57,081 bases of DNA from the NCBI GenBank assembly GCA_964565805.1, contig CAZMGH010000015.1:1-57081 (forward strand), given 5' to 3'. Below are positions 16,758 through 26,387 of this stretch, one piece after another (positions within the stretch are counted from its first letter, which is position 1; the number at the start of each line of letters is the position of its first letter). Under the pieces are notes generated by a model. That model saw nothing but the letters and a program-made list of their open reading frames with translations. It did not search any database and had not been told where the DNA came from. The position numbers were made by a program, and so were the translations under genes. The DNA comes from Catenibacillus sp964565805 (GTDB taxonomy: Bacteria; Bacillota; Clostridia; Lachnospirales; Lachnospiraceae).

Positions 16758-18440
16758 TTAAACAAATTGAATTTCTTTTAAAGCAGCGTGGCCCCGCTTT
16801 CCCGCGATTTTGACCACACACGTTTCTCCTGAGGGAAGGGATATGGCTTCTGAACACTCTCCAAGGGTCTTTCCCGGGCAAAGCTCGCCGACGGATGTCC
16901 CATTCACATAAACTTCTGCCGCGCCCTCATCTGGAGACATTGCTGTCACTTTCAGCGTTGTATTTTCAGGAACATTGTATACGGTATAAGAAGCAAACTC
17001 GCCCTCAGAAAGCTCCAGCATCAGCGCATCCAGCGGATTAAAAGGCGGCTGGATGTTTTCATCCTCATACATATCAAATCCCGGTCTGGGTTCCTCAAGA
17101 CCCGGCGTCCAGGGCATTTTCATATGATCTTCCAGGCGGTAATCCAAAAGATTGCCGTACTTCCATGAGCCCTTAAAGCTTTCATCTCCGTCATCATAGC
17201 CGACCGCCGGCAGAGACAGAGGCGGGATCCTGCGGCTCTGACGGATAAAGTCCTTATTATGGATACAATTTTCATACTTAATATTTTCCAGCAGCTCATC
17301 AAAAATCTTCTGACTGCGCTCATAAGACGGCTTTGGCCCTCCTGCGCAGTAGGTCCGCACACTTTCCCAATCCTGGGGAAGCTTATAGCGCACAGAATTT
17401 GTCATTCCAAATTTATCCTGAGCCACTTTCCAGCACCAGATACAAAAACCAATGCCATACTCTGAAGCAATCTGATAAAAAACAGCGTTATTGGTTTCAT
17501 CAGAACCGCCTTCTCCGATCCAGATGGGGATGTTTAAATCCATGCATTTTAAAAGATAAGGATAAAGCACCTTTTTTTCAGGAGACGGACCATACACATG
17601 GATATGCATACACCAGTTGTGACATTCCGGATCATAATCATGATCAAAAATCTCGTTGCTTCTGGAAAAACAGCTTCCCTCCAAAGTAAACATATGATTT
17701 TTATCAATCTTACGGATCCGGGCAATGGCTTCATCATAAAACTTAGCCAATTTGGGAACACAATAACGATGGTTGGGCAGGCTCACCGGCTCATTAAGCA
17801 GATCATAGCCGCCAACGATCCACCGGTCTTTATACCGCTGTGCCAGCTTTTCCCAAATACACAGAGCCCGCTCCCAGCTTTCATCATCAATAAACAAATG
17901 AGGAATATTGTCAAGGCCCCCGTCACAGGCAGTGGCCGACTGTCCTCCCGGAGCGCCGTGAAGATCTAAAATGGCGTAAATGCCGTATTTTTCACACCAG
18001 TCGATCACATCATCCAGCATTTTAAAGCCATCCTCGATCCAGTTTAAACCCGGCTCCTCCTCCAGAAGGGTCATAGCGTTAATGGGCAGCCGGACACTGT
18101 TTAATCCCAGGTCTGCCATGGCTTTTATATCCGCCTCGCCTAAATGATTTCTGTACCATTTAGGCCAGAAGGCTTTGGCGTATTCTGTGCCGCACAGTTC
18201 CCTCAGAACCAGGTCAAAGGTGCGCCGCCGATCAAAGCGGCGGGGAGGAATCAGCTTAGGAGCGAAAATATCGCCTTTCAGTTCAATATCTGTAGGCGCG
18301 GCCACCATAAATCCTTCCGGATTTGTCCAGTTGCCGCAGCCAAAGCCCTGAAGGATGATCTCCTGCCCATCCCCATTGACAATCTTTCTTCCCCGGGCAT
18401 GAAGGAAGCCTTTTACTAAAGAACGATCAAATTTATTCAT
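16758..18440 (-). CDS. GH5-type beta-glycosidase with C-terminal sandwich domain
   Basis: 560 residues with no signal peptide, so cytoplasmic. The barrel shows the clan GH-A features in order: SVRLPINAM, ILDLHGAPGGQ, acid/base Glu217 in DLLNEPVS, His281 in MHIHVYG and nucleophile Glu310 in IWIGEGGSDE. After about residue 410 comes a separate domain with YTVYNVPENTTLKV and AEVYVNGTSVGEL, a carbohydrate-binding-like beta-sandwich. It is the last gene of transporter operon 2, 37 bases after the permease, so it should hydrolyse the imported sugar or glycoside. Subfamily and substrate (cellobiose, glucosides, xyloglucan pieces or flavonoid glycosides) cannot be chosen from the sequence alone. Confidence 0.85.
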   Translation of the reverse strand: MNKFDRSLVKGFLHARGRKIVNGDGQEIILQGFGCGNWTNPEGFMVAAPTDIELKGDIFAPKLIPPRRFDRRRTFDLVLRELCGTEYAKAFWPKWYRNHLGEADIKAMADLGLNSVRLPINAMTLLEEEPGLNWIEDGFKMLDDVIDWCEKYGIYAILDLHGAPGGQSATACDGGLDNIPHLFIDDESWERALCIWEKLAQRYKDRWIVGGYDLLNEPVSLPNHRYCVPKLAKFYDEAIARIRKIDKNHMFTLEGSCFSRSNEIFDHDYDPECHNWCMHIHVYGPSPEKKVLYPYLLKCMDLNIPIWIGEGGSDETNNAVFYQIASEYGIGFCIWCWKVAQDKFGMTNSVRYKLPQDWESVRTYCAGGPKPSYERSQKIFDELLENIKYENCIHNKDFIRQSRRIPPLSLPAVGYDDGDESFKGSWKYGNLLDYRLEDHMKMPWTPGLEEPRPGFDMYEDENIQPPFNPLDALMLELSEGEFASYTVYNVPENTTLKVTAMSPDEGAAEVYVNGTSVGELCPGKTLGECSEAISLPSGETCVVKIAGKRGHAALKEIQFV

Positions 18441-18477
18441 AAATTACCTCTCTACATATCAATTTTTTTCTTTATCT

Positions 18478-19359
18478 TTAACCTTTGACAGCGCCAATAG
18501 TAATACCTTTCACAAAGTATCTCTGGAAGAACGGATAAATACACAGGATCGGTACAGCGCCCACAACAGCAATGGCCATTTTAATACTTGTTGACGGCAT
18601 AGAGGACATATCCACATTGGATGCTACAGAACTGCTTAACAATACCTGAAGATCCTGAAGCATATTGGTCAAGAGTACCTGGATCGTATAATATTTCTTC
18701 TGGGTCAGATAATACAGCCCATTCATCCAGTCATTCCAATAGGACAAACCTACAAGAAGCATCAAAGTAGCGATGATCGGCAGAGACATAGGAACAACAA
18801 CTTTTACTAAGATCCGCCATTCCCCTGCGCCATCAATCCTTGCCGCCTCCAGAACCTCTTCAGGGATATTCTGGGACATGTTTGTACGCATCATGATGAC
18901 ATAAAAGGCGCCCATCATAAGAGACGGAACGATCAGCGCCGCATATGTATTCCGGATATGGAAATATTGGGTCCACATAATATATGAAGGAACAAGACCG
19001 CCATTAAAAAGCATCGTGAAAAACACAATAAAAGACCATACATTTCTGTGAGGCAGATCCCGTCTGGAAAGAGGGTAGGCAAATAACGTTGTAAGGACAA
19101 TATTAGCCAACGTCCCAATGACCGTTACCATAATTGTTGTTCCATAAGCTCTGAAAATTGTTGACGCATTAGCGAAAATATATTCATAGGCCGTCAGACT
19201 GAAGGCTTTCGGTATAATTGAATAGCCCTCCCGAATCAGCACCTGTTCATCTGTAAAGGATGAAACAACAAGGAGTAGAAACGGAAACAGACAGAACACA
19301 CACAGCAGGATCATGATAATATGGACTATCATCTGAAATTTATGACTTTTTTCAACCAT
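18478..19359 (-). CDS. Carbohydrate ABC transporter permease, LplC/MalG type (system 2)
   Basis: 293 residues, opening MVEKSHKFQMIVHIIMILLCVFCLFPFL with the first membrane helix. The EAA loop is EAARIDGAGEWRILVKVVVP and the tail YFVKGITIGAVKG. It is a clear paralogue of the MalG-type permease of system 1. It starts 15 bases after the MalF-type gene and is followed by the GH5 gene in the same operon. Confidence 0.92.
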   Translation of the reverse strand: MVEKSHKFQMIVHIIMILLCVFCLFPFLLLVVSSFTDEQVLIREGYSIIPKAFSLTAYEYIFANASTIFRAYGTTIMVTVIGTLANIVLTTLFAYPLSRRDLPHRNVWSFIVFFTMLFNGGLVPSYIMWTQYFHIRNTYAALIVPSLMMGAFYVIMMRTNMSQNIPEEVLEAARIDGAGEWRILVKVVVPMSLPIIATLMLLVGLSYWNDWMNGLYYLTQKKYYTIQVLLTNMLQDLQVLLSSSVASNVDMSSMPSTSIKMAIAVVGAVPILCIYPFFQRYFVKGITIGAVKG

Positions 19360-19374
19360 ATTTTTACTCCTCCC

Positions 19375-20298
19375 TTAAAATAACGCGTCCTCTTTACTGA
19401 TCTTACGCACAGTAAAGTTTGCCAGAAGAACGACAATACATCCTACTACAGACTGATAAAATCCTGCCGCAGAGGACATACCAATATTATTGCTCTGCAT
19501 CAGACCTCTATAAACATAAGTATCAATAGTATTGGTCACGTCAAACAGCGGACCGGAGTTCATGGGTACCTGATAGAACAGACCAAAATCGGAATAGAAA
19601 ATACGTCCTACAGACATTAATGTTAACGTGATGATCGTAGAGCGGAGCCCCGGAAGAGTCACATGAACAATTCTTTGCCACCGGGTAGCGCCGTCAATGG
19701 CCGCTGCCTCATAAAGTCCCGTATCCAAGCCAACCACTGTAGCGTAAAAAATAATGGACTGATAACCAAAATTTTTCCAAAGATTAACAATGACCAAAAT
19801 AAACGGCCAGTACACAGGCTCAGAATACCAGCTAATGGGTTCGACGCCCAAAGCGCCTAAAATAGACTGATTAATAAATCCCGTTTCCGTAGCCAGAAGA
19901 GCATTAACAAGATAGCTGACAACAACCATAGAAATCAGGTAGGGCACCAGGATCACTGTCTGATAAAATTTCTTGCTGAATTTTCCTCTCAGTTCATTTA
20001 ACAAAATAGCTACCGCCACTGCCATAACTGTCCCTAGAACAATAAAAACAACATTATATAAAATAGTGTTTCGCGTAATCGTGAACGCCTCATTGGAAGT
20101 AAAAAGATATTCAAAATTACTTAACCCTACCCAGGGACTTGCTAAAATACCCAAACGGAAATTCACCTGTTTAAAAGCAATCACCAAACCGGCCATAGGA
20201 ATATAGTTATTAATAATCAGATAAGCCAGACCGGGAATCATCATTAAGTATAAAGGCATATAACGTTTGTGCCGTTTTAGAAAGCTTTTCTGCTTCAT
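19375..20298 (-). CDS. Carbohydrate ABC transporter permease, LplB/MalF type (system 2)
   Basis: 307 residues with start MKQKSFLKRHKRYMPLYLMMIPGLAYLII, EAA loop EAAAIDGATRWQRIVHVTLP and C-terminus RKISKEDALF. It partners the MalG-type permease and is closely similar to the permease at 3847-4797, so systems 1 and 2 share ancestry. A hairpin (20321-20353) separates it from the binding-protein gene in front. Confidence 0.92.
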   Translation of the reverse strand: MKQKSFLKRHKRYMPLYLMMIPGLAYLIINNYIPMAGLVIAFKQVNFRLGILASPWVGLSNFEYLFTSNEAFTITRNTILYNVVFIVLGTVMAVAVAILLNELRGKFSKKFYQTVILVPYLISMVVVSYLVNALLATETGFINQSILGALGVEPISWYSEPVYWPFILVIVNLWKNFGYQSIIFYATVVGLDTGLYEAAAIDGATRWQRIVHVTLPGLRSTIITLTLMSVGRIFYSDFGLFYQVPMNSGPLFDVTNTIDTYVYRGLMQSNNIGMSSAAGFYQSVVGCIVVLLANFTVRKISKEDALF

Positions 20299-20320
20299 GG
20301 TTTTTGACCTCCCGTTTTAT

Positions 20321-20353
20321 AAAAGCGCACCCCCAAATGGATGCGCTTTTTTT
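20321..20353 (-). terminator. Intercistronic hairpin with T-run between SBP and permease genes (system 2)
   Basis: AAAAGCGCA and TGCGCTTTT pair over a 12-base loop just after the SBP stop, ending in T-rich sequence read leftward. Expected effect is partial termination or mRNA stabilisation, keeping SBP levels above permease levels. Confidence 0.6.
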
Positions 20354-20358
20354 CTGAG

Positions 20359-21927
20359 TTATTCTGCCGCATTTGCAGCTTTCCACTCATCAAACTGTGC
20401 CTGTTTTTCATCAATAATATCCTGAATACCTGCTTTTTCCATTTCTTCATTTAACGCAGGAATCGCTTCATCAGGATCCAGCGAACCGCAAAGCAGCGCA
20501 GGAACATATTTTTCATAAACATTCAGGCACGCTGTGATCTGATTCATAACTGCTGTAGAATCAAACTTGAAACCAAAGGACACCGGGGTCTGAGCAATAC
20601 TTTCAAATTCATCGCTTTCCGTATAATCCACTTCAAGCCCCTGGATCTGATAGCTTAAACGCTCATTTGGCCATGCCCACTCCAGACGGCTATACCCGTT
20701 TGTTGAGGCATCTTTGCCTTCCGGATAGGTGATGATGCCATTTTCTTCATCGACCATGACATAATTTTCCCCTTCAATGCCGTTAATCACAAGGTTTGCT
20801 ACTGTAGAGTCACTATACATCAGATCAAAAAATGCAACTGCCCGCTCCGGATCGCCGGATGATGTAGGAATATACCATGCCATGGTGCTTCCGGTATAGG
20901 TAGGCACGCCGTATTTCCACGCAACAGTTTCGATTCCGCCATTGTTCTGAGTTGCCTCTGTTTCCCATCCGGGAGTCATATGCTGAAAGTATCCAAAAGC
21001 CTTACCTGCGGCAACTAAGGTATTACAAGAATCTGTATTCGTAGAAGCATCCGGCATGATCAGGCCTTCCTGAGCCCACTGATACATACGCTCACAGGTT
21101 TCCCTAAACAGATCTGTTTCAAAGAAGCTGACGATCTGGCCATCTTCATCAAAGGGATCCTCAAGGACTGCCAGGTTATTTGTATCCCCGCAGGAATCCT
21201 GCCCAATATAAACAATGGAACCTCCAAACATATCTCCGGCATTGGAAACAATGGGGTACATATCCGGATAGGCCTCTTTTACTTTGACAAGAGCGTCATA
21301 AAGGTCATCCCAGTCCTGGAAGTTTTCATAATCAATCCCCAGCTCGTCACAAATATCCTTGCGCATACCAAAGCCAATGGTATATCCTTTTTCACCGTTA
21401 ATAGGAAGCCCGTAAATTTCTCCGTTATAAGTCTGAGACTCCCAGTCACGTTCTTCCAGTGCAGCTGAGAGATTCGGCGCAAAACGCTCAATAAGATCAT
21501 CAATAGGCTGCAACTGTCCTGCGTTAACATATTCTGTAGGGTCAGCCATAGGAACAAACAGATCCAGCTCATCCCCGGAAGACAACATAAGATTTATCTG
21601 CTGCATATAGGAAGCATAGCCAACTCTGGTCAATTCCACGTCACAGTTTAATTTTTCTTCAGTGATCTCACTTAACGCGGCAGATATTTTTTCAAGAACG
21701 TCGGTATCCGCATCGCCCATAGCCATAACTTTTAACGTATAGTGGTCTTTTGACTGAAAATATTCTGCCAGATCTTCCTCGCCCTCACTGGAAGTTTCCC
21801 CGGATGCTGTGGAATCACCGCTTCCGCTTGAAGAAGCTGTGCCATCACCTGATCCTCCGCATCCTAGCGCGAAGGATGCTGTCATTACCAGCGCAAGGCC
21901 CATGGTCATACATTTTCTCAATTTCAT
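20359..21927 (-). CDS. Extracellular sugar-binding lipoprotein (CUT1 family, system 2)
   Basis: 522 residues. The signal peptide MKLRKCMTMGLALVMTASFALGCGG ends in lipobox ALGC, followed by a Gly/Ser/Glu-rich tether. The mature domain includes TLKVMAMGDADTDVLEKI and INGEKGYTIGFGMRKDICDELGIDY, as in LplA/YtcQ-type binding proteins. The C-terminus has the same closing helix as the system 1 protein (DIIDEKQAQFDEW). GGAGGAGG precedes the ATG. It binds the substrate outside the cell for the two permeases encoded next. Confidence 0.92.
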   Translation of the reverse strand: MKLRKCMTMGLALVMTASFALGCGGSGDGTASSSGSGDSTASGETSSEGEEDLAEYFQSKDHYTLKVMAMGDADTDVLEKISAALSEITEEKLNCDVELTRVGYASYMQQINLMLSSGDELDLFVPMADPTEYVNAGQLQPIDDLIERFAPNLSAALEERDWESQTYNGEIYGLPINGEKGYTIGFGMRKDICDELGIDYENFQDWDDLYDALVKVKEAYPDMYPIVSNAGDMFGGSIVYIGQDSCGDTNNLAVLEDPFDEDGQIVSFFETDLFRETCERMYQWAQEGLIMPDASTNTDSCNTLVAAGKAFGYFQHMTPGWETEATQNNGGIETVAWKYGVPTYTGSTMAWYIPTSSGDPERAVAFFDLMYSDSTVANLVINGIEGENYVMVDEENGIITYPEGKDASTNGYSRLEWAWPNERLSYQIQGLEVDYTESDEFESIAQTPVSFGFKFDSTAVMNQITACLNVYEKYVPALLCGSLDPDEAIPALNEEMEKAGIQDIIDEKQAQFDEWKAANAAE

Positions 21928-22036
21928 TTTTAATCCTCCTCCCGGTTTATCACCGCTTCGTTAATGTTTACTTTGGCTATATTCTATAGTTTTTCAGGAG
22001 CAGAATCTGTAAATCCCACGACCTGGCAGAAAATGA

Positions 22037-22101
22037 TAACGACTTTTCAGGTTTAGAAATGAAAAAATAACGACTTTTCAGAAATAAATCAGCGACTTTT
22101 A
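22037..22101 (-). promoter_or_regulatory. Three spaced CGACTTTT boxes upstream of SBP gene 2
   Basis: ATAACGACTTTTCAG occurs exactly at 22037-22051 and 22068-22082, and a related CGACTTTT at 22094-22101. Spacings are 31 and 22 bases, near whole turns of the helix, so bound proteins would face the same side. The boxes lie between the response regulator stop and the SBP promoter, where a YesN-type activator would bind. A possible -10 TATAGA (leftward) lies nearer the SBP start. Confidence 0.6.
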
Positions 22102-22106
22102 CCCCA

Positions 22107-23651
22107 TTACAGTTTAACTTTTTCCCGCTCCTGAGCCGGGGAGCATCCATGGACTTTTTTATATAATTTTGAAAAATACGAAAAATTACTGTATCCAACT
22201 TTCATTGCGATCAGGCTCACCGGCAGCTTTGTTGTGGTCAGAAGATTTTTGGCCACGTTCATTTTTTCCAAAATAATATAATCGTTTAATGTCACTCCCT
22301 TTTCCCGTTTAAAGATCCTGGATAAATAATCAATGTTTAAATGCACATGGTCTGCCAGATCGCTGCGCTTAATATCCTGGCTGATATGTTCCTGGACATA
22401 ATGGGTCACCGCCTGGATCGGATCCTGGGCCTGGCTGTTGGGAAGGGACCTGCGACTGGTGTAATTCTGGATCATTTCAGTTATCCACAATAAATCCTCC
22501 GAAGTTTTGTAGGCATCCATGTAACGCTTATACATTTCCTGAGTCTCAAAAATAGAAAATATAGGATCATTATACTGGTTCAAAGATTTATACATCAGCT
22601 GGACCAGGTCTATATACAACTGCATCCGTACATTTTGAAATAATGCCTCTCCCTTTTCTTTTTCCCGATTTAAAAAGCTGGTCACATCTGCTTTTAAATT
22701 GATGATATATTCTGTATTGTAATATTGGAGCCACCGGTTGCTTGTCATTTCTGTCCTGAGACGCTGGTATTCTTCTTTTGTAGGCATGTTTCTAAGCATA
22801 TCCTGGCATATTTCCGGAAGATCCGTTAGCTTATCACAATACTGGTAAAGAATATGCGTATCCAGCCGCAAAATCCCCTTCATCGTCTCATCCAAAAGCT
22901 GTATTTGCCGGTGAAAAATCTCCTGGAGCGGCACATAGCCTTTAGCATCTCCATCACAGAAACACCAGTATTCTCTTATATTATCCTGACATAAAAGAAT
23001 CCTTTGCTGTAAAGGAGCCATAAGCTCGGAAATTACATTATTTAAGGTAAACTCCATGAGCTGGGCATCCCACTGCTCCTCATCAATACTCTGACTGTTG
23101 ATCTTTAGATAGCACAAATACCCCTTGGTGTCCTGAGAAAATCGGCCAAGCTCAATAAATTTTTCTAACGCTCTCTTATTTTTATCTTTTTCAAGACATT
23201 CTCTAAAAAGAAATTTTTCTGCCCAAACATCTTCGGTCATGATCTTGCCATATTCCGAAAAATGTCTCTGCTTCCGATCTTCTTTCTGTTTCTCCATCGC
23301 ATCATGGATGGCTTCCTTGATCTCTTCATACGAACACGGCAAAAGAACATAGCGGAATCCTCCGGACCGCATAGCCCTTCTGGCATAATCAAAATCCGCA
23401 TGAGAAGACATGAAGATACATTCTGTATCAAATCCCTTTTCCTTGACCCATTCGGTCAGATCCAGTCCGCTCTCCCCAGGCATCTCAATATCTGTAAGGA
23501 GGATGTCTATATTTAAGTTATTCATCAAAACCTTGGCCTCATACACATTATGAGCCTTATAAACCCCAAGGATTCCCAGGGCATCCCAATCTACGCCTTT
23601 AATAATCCCATTAACCACACTGACCAGGTCGTCTACGATAAGTATATTCAT
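22107..23651 (-). CDS. YesN-like response regulator, AraC-type output (system 2)
   Basis: 514 residues, the full length of the YesN family. The receiver starts MNILIVDD with phosphorylation site Asp54 in LLTDIEMPGESG; a middle domain of ~270 residues follows; the C-terminal AraC DNA-binding region has LADHVHLNIDYLSRIFKREKG and IAMKVGYSNFSYFSKLYKKVHGCSP. Its start overlaps the kinase stop by four bases, so the two are translated together. It is followed at once by repeated boxes that are its likely targets before the SBP gene. Confidence 0.92.
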   Translation of the reverse strand: MNILIVDDLVSVVNGIIKGVDWDALGILGVYKAHNVYEAKVLMNNLNIDILLTDIEMPGESGLDLTEWVKEKGFDTECIFMSSHADFDYARRAMRSGGFRYVLLPCSYEEIKEAIHDAMEKQKEDRKQRHFSEYGKIMTEDVWAEKFLFRECLEKDKNKRALEKFIELGRFSQDTKGYLCYLKINSQSIDEEQWDAQLMEFTLNNVISELMAPLQQRILLCQDNIREYWCFCDGDAKGYVPLQEIFHRQIQLLDETMKGILRLDTHILYQYCDKLTDLPEICQDMLRNMPTKEEYQRLRTEMTSNRWLQYYNTEYIINLKADVTSFLNREKEKGEALFQNVRMQLYIDLVQLMYKSLNQYNDPIFSIFETQEMYKRYMDAYKTSEDLLWITEMIQNYTSRRSLPNSQAQDPIQAVTHYVQEHISQDIKRSDLADHVHLNIDYLSRIFKREKGVTLNDYIILEKMNVAKNLLTTTKLPVSLIAMKVGYSNFSYFSKLYKKVHGCSPAQEREKVKL

Positions 23652-25378
23652 TTTCCGTCTGCCTCCCTAATAAAAATATCGACACAGGCGCCATTCATAT
23701 TTGAAAACGCAAACAGCACATTTTCTTTTCCATAATACAAGATAAATCTCTGCATTACATTGTATATTCCAACATGGCGGCCGTCTTTTGACGGTTCCTG
23801 ACCTTCATTAAGGCTTACAAGCATTTCCTCAGCAAAACCTGGGCCATTATCTGAAATAGAGATATTCAGATAACTTCCTTCCTCTGAGCCGATCTTGCTA
23901 ATGTACACTCCAATCTCCAAGGTCTGACCGGCTCTTCCTCCATATTTGACAGAATTTTCTACAAACGACAAAATGGATATGGCCGGTATCATCCGTAGTT
24001 TCAGATCATCTTCAATTTCCACAGTTAAACTTGGGGGATACGCCATACTGATCTTTTGAAGCTGAATATAATTTTTTACATAATTCAGCTCTTCCTCCAT
24101 GCTGACTGCTACAGAAGGTCCTTTTAACATATATCTTAAGTGCCTGGACAAATATACCACTGTGTCTTTGGCATCCTCCATCCTTCCTTCTTCTAAAAGT
24201 CCGTGGATACTTTTTAAACAATTTACATAAAAATGGGGCCGGATCTGTGTCTGATAATAGTCCAATTGCGTCTGCTGTAAATCCAATTGAATCTTCTGTA
24301 AGTCCAGCTCTTTTTCATAGGATTCAATTTTAAGATCATTGATTTCCGTGATCATGGCATTAAACGTCTGATTCACTGTTAAAAACTCAGATTCACTGTA
24401 GTCCTCATCCGCCCGGGTCTCCATCCGGCCTTCCCGGATCGCGGTCATGGTCCATACCAGACGGTCAATCGGATTAAAAAATACCCTTTTTAACCTGTAA
24501 AAGCCAACGGGAATAATGATAATAATGATCCCCAAAGACAAAAGGATCACCGCTTGCTGCATTTGTGACATATTTCCCATTGGACCATGATATTCCATAA
24601 GATACGCCGCACGAATACCAGTATATTCTACGGACTGCTCAATGATAAGAAATTCCCTAGGATCTCCAGAAAAATAATAGTCCTCTTGGCCGAGAAGTTC
24701 AATCTGATCCTCTTCGATCCACTGTTTTTCATTTAAAAGCTGGTCACCGTCAAAGAAGACAACTGCCCGATCCATATCATCCTCTGTCAGCTCATTCTGG
24801 GGAACATGGACTGCGGAAACATCAACAATACTGACGACATAGGTTCCTCTCATCCCCTTTACCATGTAAAGAAATGACCGGTCCTCCAGTATCAGCGGCT
24901 CCCACACATCCTGCATTACCGTATCCTCTTCATCTAAATATACCCGAAAGTAGTCTCTCAACTGTTCATTAGTATGATAATCTGTCTGACCCGTCAGATA
25001 AGATTCCCGAAAGATCTCGTATTTATTATTGATAATATAGCAGCCATACAAAAGGCTGTTTTCCTCAATAAAACTATCATAGTAATCAACAACTTCCAAC
25101 GAATGAAGATGGGCGCTTAGATAATCATCATCGGTCGTCAGCATTTTAAAAGACGTATTCTCCACAACAAAACTCAAAAGACTTGTATTCAAACGGTTAA
25201 GAACCTCTTCCAGGGTGTCACAGTAAGAGGCCAGGGCTGTCCGGTTAGACTCCGAAAGACTTTGATTAAAATAATTCACAAAATAAATATTATATACTAT
25301 AATGATTGTCATTAATGGAATCTGTGTCAAAAGCAACACCGTAAGGACTTTCCCCTTTATGGATTTTCTCCGCTTCAT
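23648..25378 (-). CDS. YesM-like sensor histidine kinase (system 2)
   Basis: 576 residues. A basic start (MKRRKSIKGK) leads into the first membrane helix VLTVLLLTQIPLMTIIIVYNIYFV; an outside sensor region of ~230 residues follows, then membrane helix AVILLSLGIIIIIIPVGFY, a HAMP domain and the kinase core. The phospho-acceptor is His382 in QIRPHFYVNCL, N-box FVENSVKYGG, G-box ISDNGPGFAEE. It pairs with the overlapping YesN-like regulator and should report the presence of the sugar carried by transporter 2. Confidence 0.92.
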   Translation of the reverse strand: MKRRKSIKGKVLTVLLLTQIPLMTIIIVYNIYFVNYFNQSLSESNRTALASYCDTLEEVLNRLNTSLLSFVVENTSFKMLTTDDDYLSAHLHSLEVVDYYDSFIEENSLLYGCYIINNKYEIFRESYLTGQTDYHTNEQLRDYFRVYLDEEDTVMQDVWEPLILEDRSFLYMVKGMRGTYVVSIVDVSAVHVPQNELTEDDMDRAVVFFDGDQLLNEKQWIEEDQIELLGQEDYYFSGDPREFLIIEQSVEYTGIRAAYLMEYHGPMGNMSQMQQAVILLSLGIIIIIIPVGFYRLKRVFFNPIDRLVWTMTAIREGRMETRADEDYSESEFLTVNQTFNAMITEINDLKIESYEKELDLQKIQLDLQQTQLDYYQTQIRPHFYVNCLKSIHGLLEEGRMEDAKDTVVYLSRHLRYMLKGPSVAVSMEEELNYVKNYIQLQKISMAYPPSLTVEIEDDLKLRMIPAISILSFVENSVKYGGRAGQTLEIGVYISKIGSEEGSYLNISISDNGPGFAEEMLVSLNEGQEPSKDGRHVGIYNVMQRFILYYGKENVLFAFSNMNGACVDIFIREADGK

Positions 25379-25532
25379 AAGATAAAACTCTCTCCCCCTC
25401 CCCCAGACAGGACAAAACTCTACTGATTATATTAAACAATATCCCCAGCCCCGTCAAGAAGCCAATCCGCTATATCATAGATTTCAGAGCGCGGTCGTTG
25501 CTCTTGTTGTTACTCTCACACAACGCAAATTA

Positions 25533-25575
25533 AAAAGCCGGACTCCCCGCAAATACGGTAAGTCCGGCTTTTATT
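25533..25575 (-). terminator. Terminator after rpsR
   Basis: AAAAGCCGGACT pairs with AGTCCGGCTTTT over a 16-base loop just after the rpsR stop; the leftward strand ends in T-runs. It closes the rpsF-ssb-rpsR operon. The remaining bases to 25379 hold the kinase 2 upstream region with no clear promoter. Confidence 0.85.
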
Positions 25576-25580
25576 TTGCA

Positions 25581-25841
25581 TTATTCCTGAACGTAAGGCA
25601 TTAAAGCGATATGTCTTGCTCTCTTGATGGCTACTGTTAAAGCTCTCTGATGCTTTGCGCAGTTTCCTGTGATTCTTCTGGGAAGGATCTTTCCTCTCTC
25701 AGATACATATCTCTTTAACTTATTTACATCTTTGTAATCGATGACTGCGTTTTTGTCTGCGCAGTATACACATACTTTTCTTCTTCTGCGGCCGCCGCGT
25801 TTTCTCATGGGAGCGTCGCTTCTCTCTTTATTGTATGGCAT
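25581..25841 (-). CDS. rpsR: 30S ribosomal protein S18
   Basis: The start at 25841 (MPYNKERSDAPMRKRGGRRRRK) is chosen because AAGGAGG lies eight bases upstream, giving 86 residues, the usual size. The conserved core CADKNAVIDYKDVNKLKRYVSERGKILPRRITGNCAKHQR is present, with both cysteines of the zinc-type form (VCVYC at the start and NCAKHQR). Protein S18 binds S6 and 16S rRNA in the 30S platform. It is the last gene of the operon with ssb and rpsF. Confidence 0.97.
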   Translation of the reverse strand: MPYNKERSDAPMRKRGGRRRRKVCVYCADKNAVIDYKDVNKLKRYVSERGKILPRRITGNCAKHQRALTVAIKRARHIALMPYVQE

Positions 25842-25910
25842 CGCAATAACCTCCTTCAATCAAATTCAAATCAAACCATCGAAACGGCAAAATCTGCCGT
25901 CCGGGATACA

Positions 25911-26366
25911 TTAACTAAATGGCAACTCCTCATCAATTCCTTCCGGAATATTCATGAAGCCATCACCAATCGCTGCGCTGGGTTCCGGTTTGGGAGCTGC
26001 AGCCTGATAGCTGTTTCCGCCGCCATAACCGCTGTTCTGGCTGGCTGCCTTGCTTTCAGCAAACTCCTGCTCGTCAACAACAACGTCCGTGGTATAAACC
26101 TTAACGCCGTCTCTGTTAACATAGCTTCCGGTCTGGATCCTTCCCACAATAGCAATCTTTGTGCCTTGTCTGAAATACTTTTCAGCAAATTCAGCGCTGC
26201 GGCCAAAAGCAACACATCCGATAAAGTCGGCGTTATTCTCGCCGTCTCTGCGGTATGACCGGTCAACGGCCAATGTGTATCTTGCAACTGCTGTGGATTT
26301 CTCTCCCTGAGAATAACGAATCTCAGGATCTCTTGTTAATCGTCCCATTAAAATGACTTTATTCAT
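25911..26366 (-). CDS. ssb: Single-stranded DNA-binding protein
   Basis: 151 residues. The OB fold starts MNKVILMGRLTRDPEIRYSQGEKSTAVARYTLAVDR and continues with FIGCVAFGRSAEFAEKYFRQGTKIAIVGRIQTGSY. A Gly/Asn-rich linker follows, and the tail IPEGIDEELPFS is the acidic tip that recruits partner proteins in replication and repair. It sits between rpsF and rpsR as in most Firmicutes. Confidence 0.97.
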   Translation of the reverse strand: MNKVILMGRLTRDPEIRYSQGEKSTAVARYTLAVDRSYRRDGENNADFIGCVAFGRSAEFAEKYFRQGTKIAIVGRIQTGSYVNRDGVKVYTTDVVVDEQEFAESKAASQNSGYGGGNSYQAAAPKPEPSAAIGDGFMNIPEGIDEELPFS

Positions 26367-26387
26367 GCACGGACCATCCTCTCCTGA

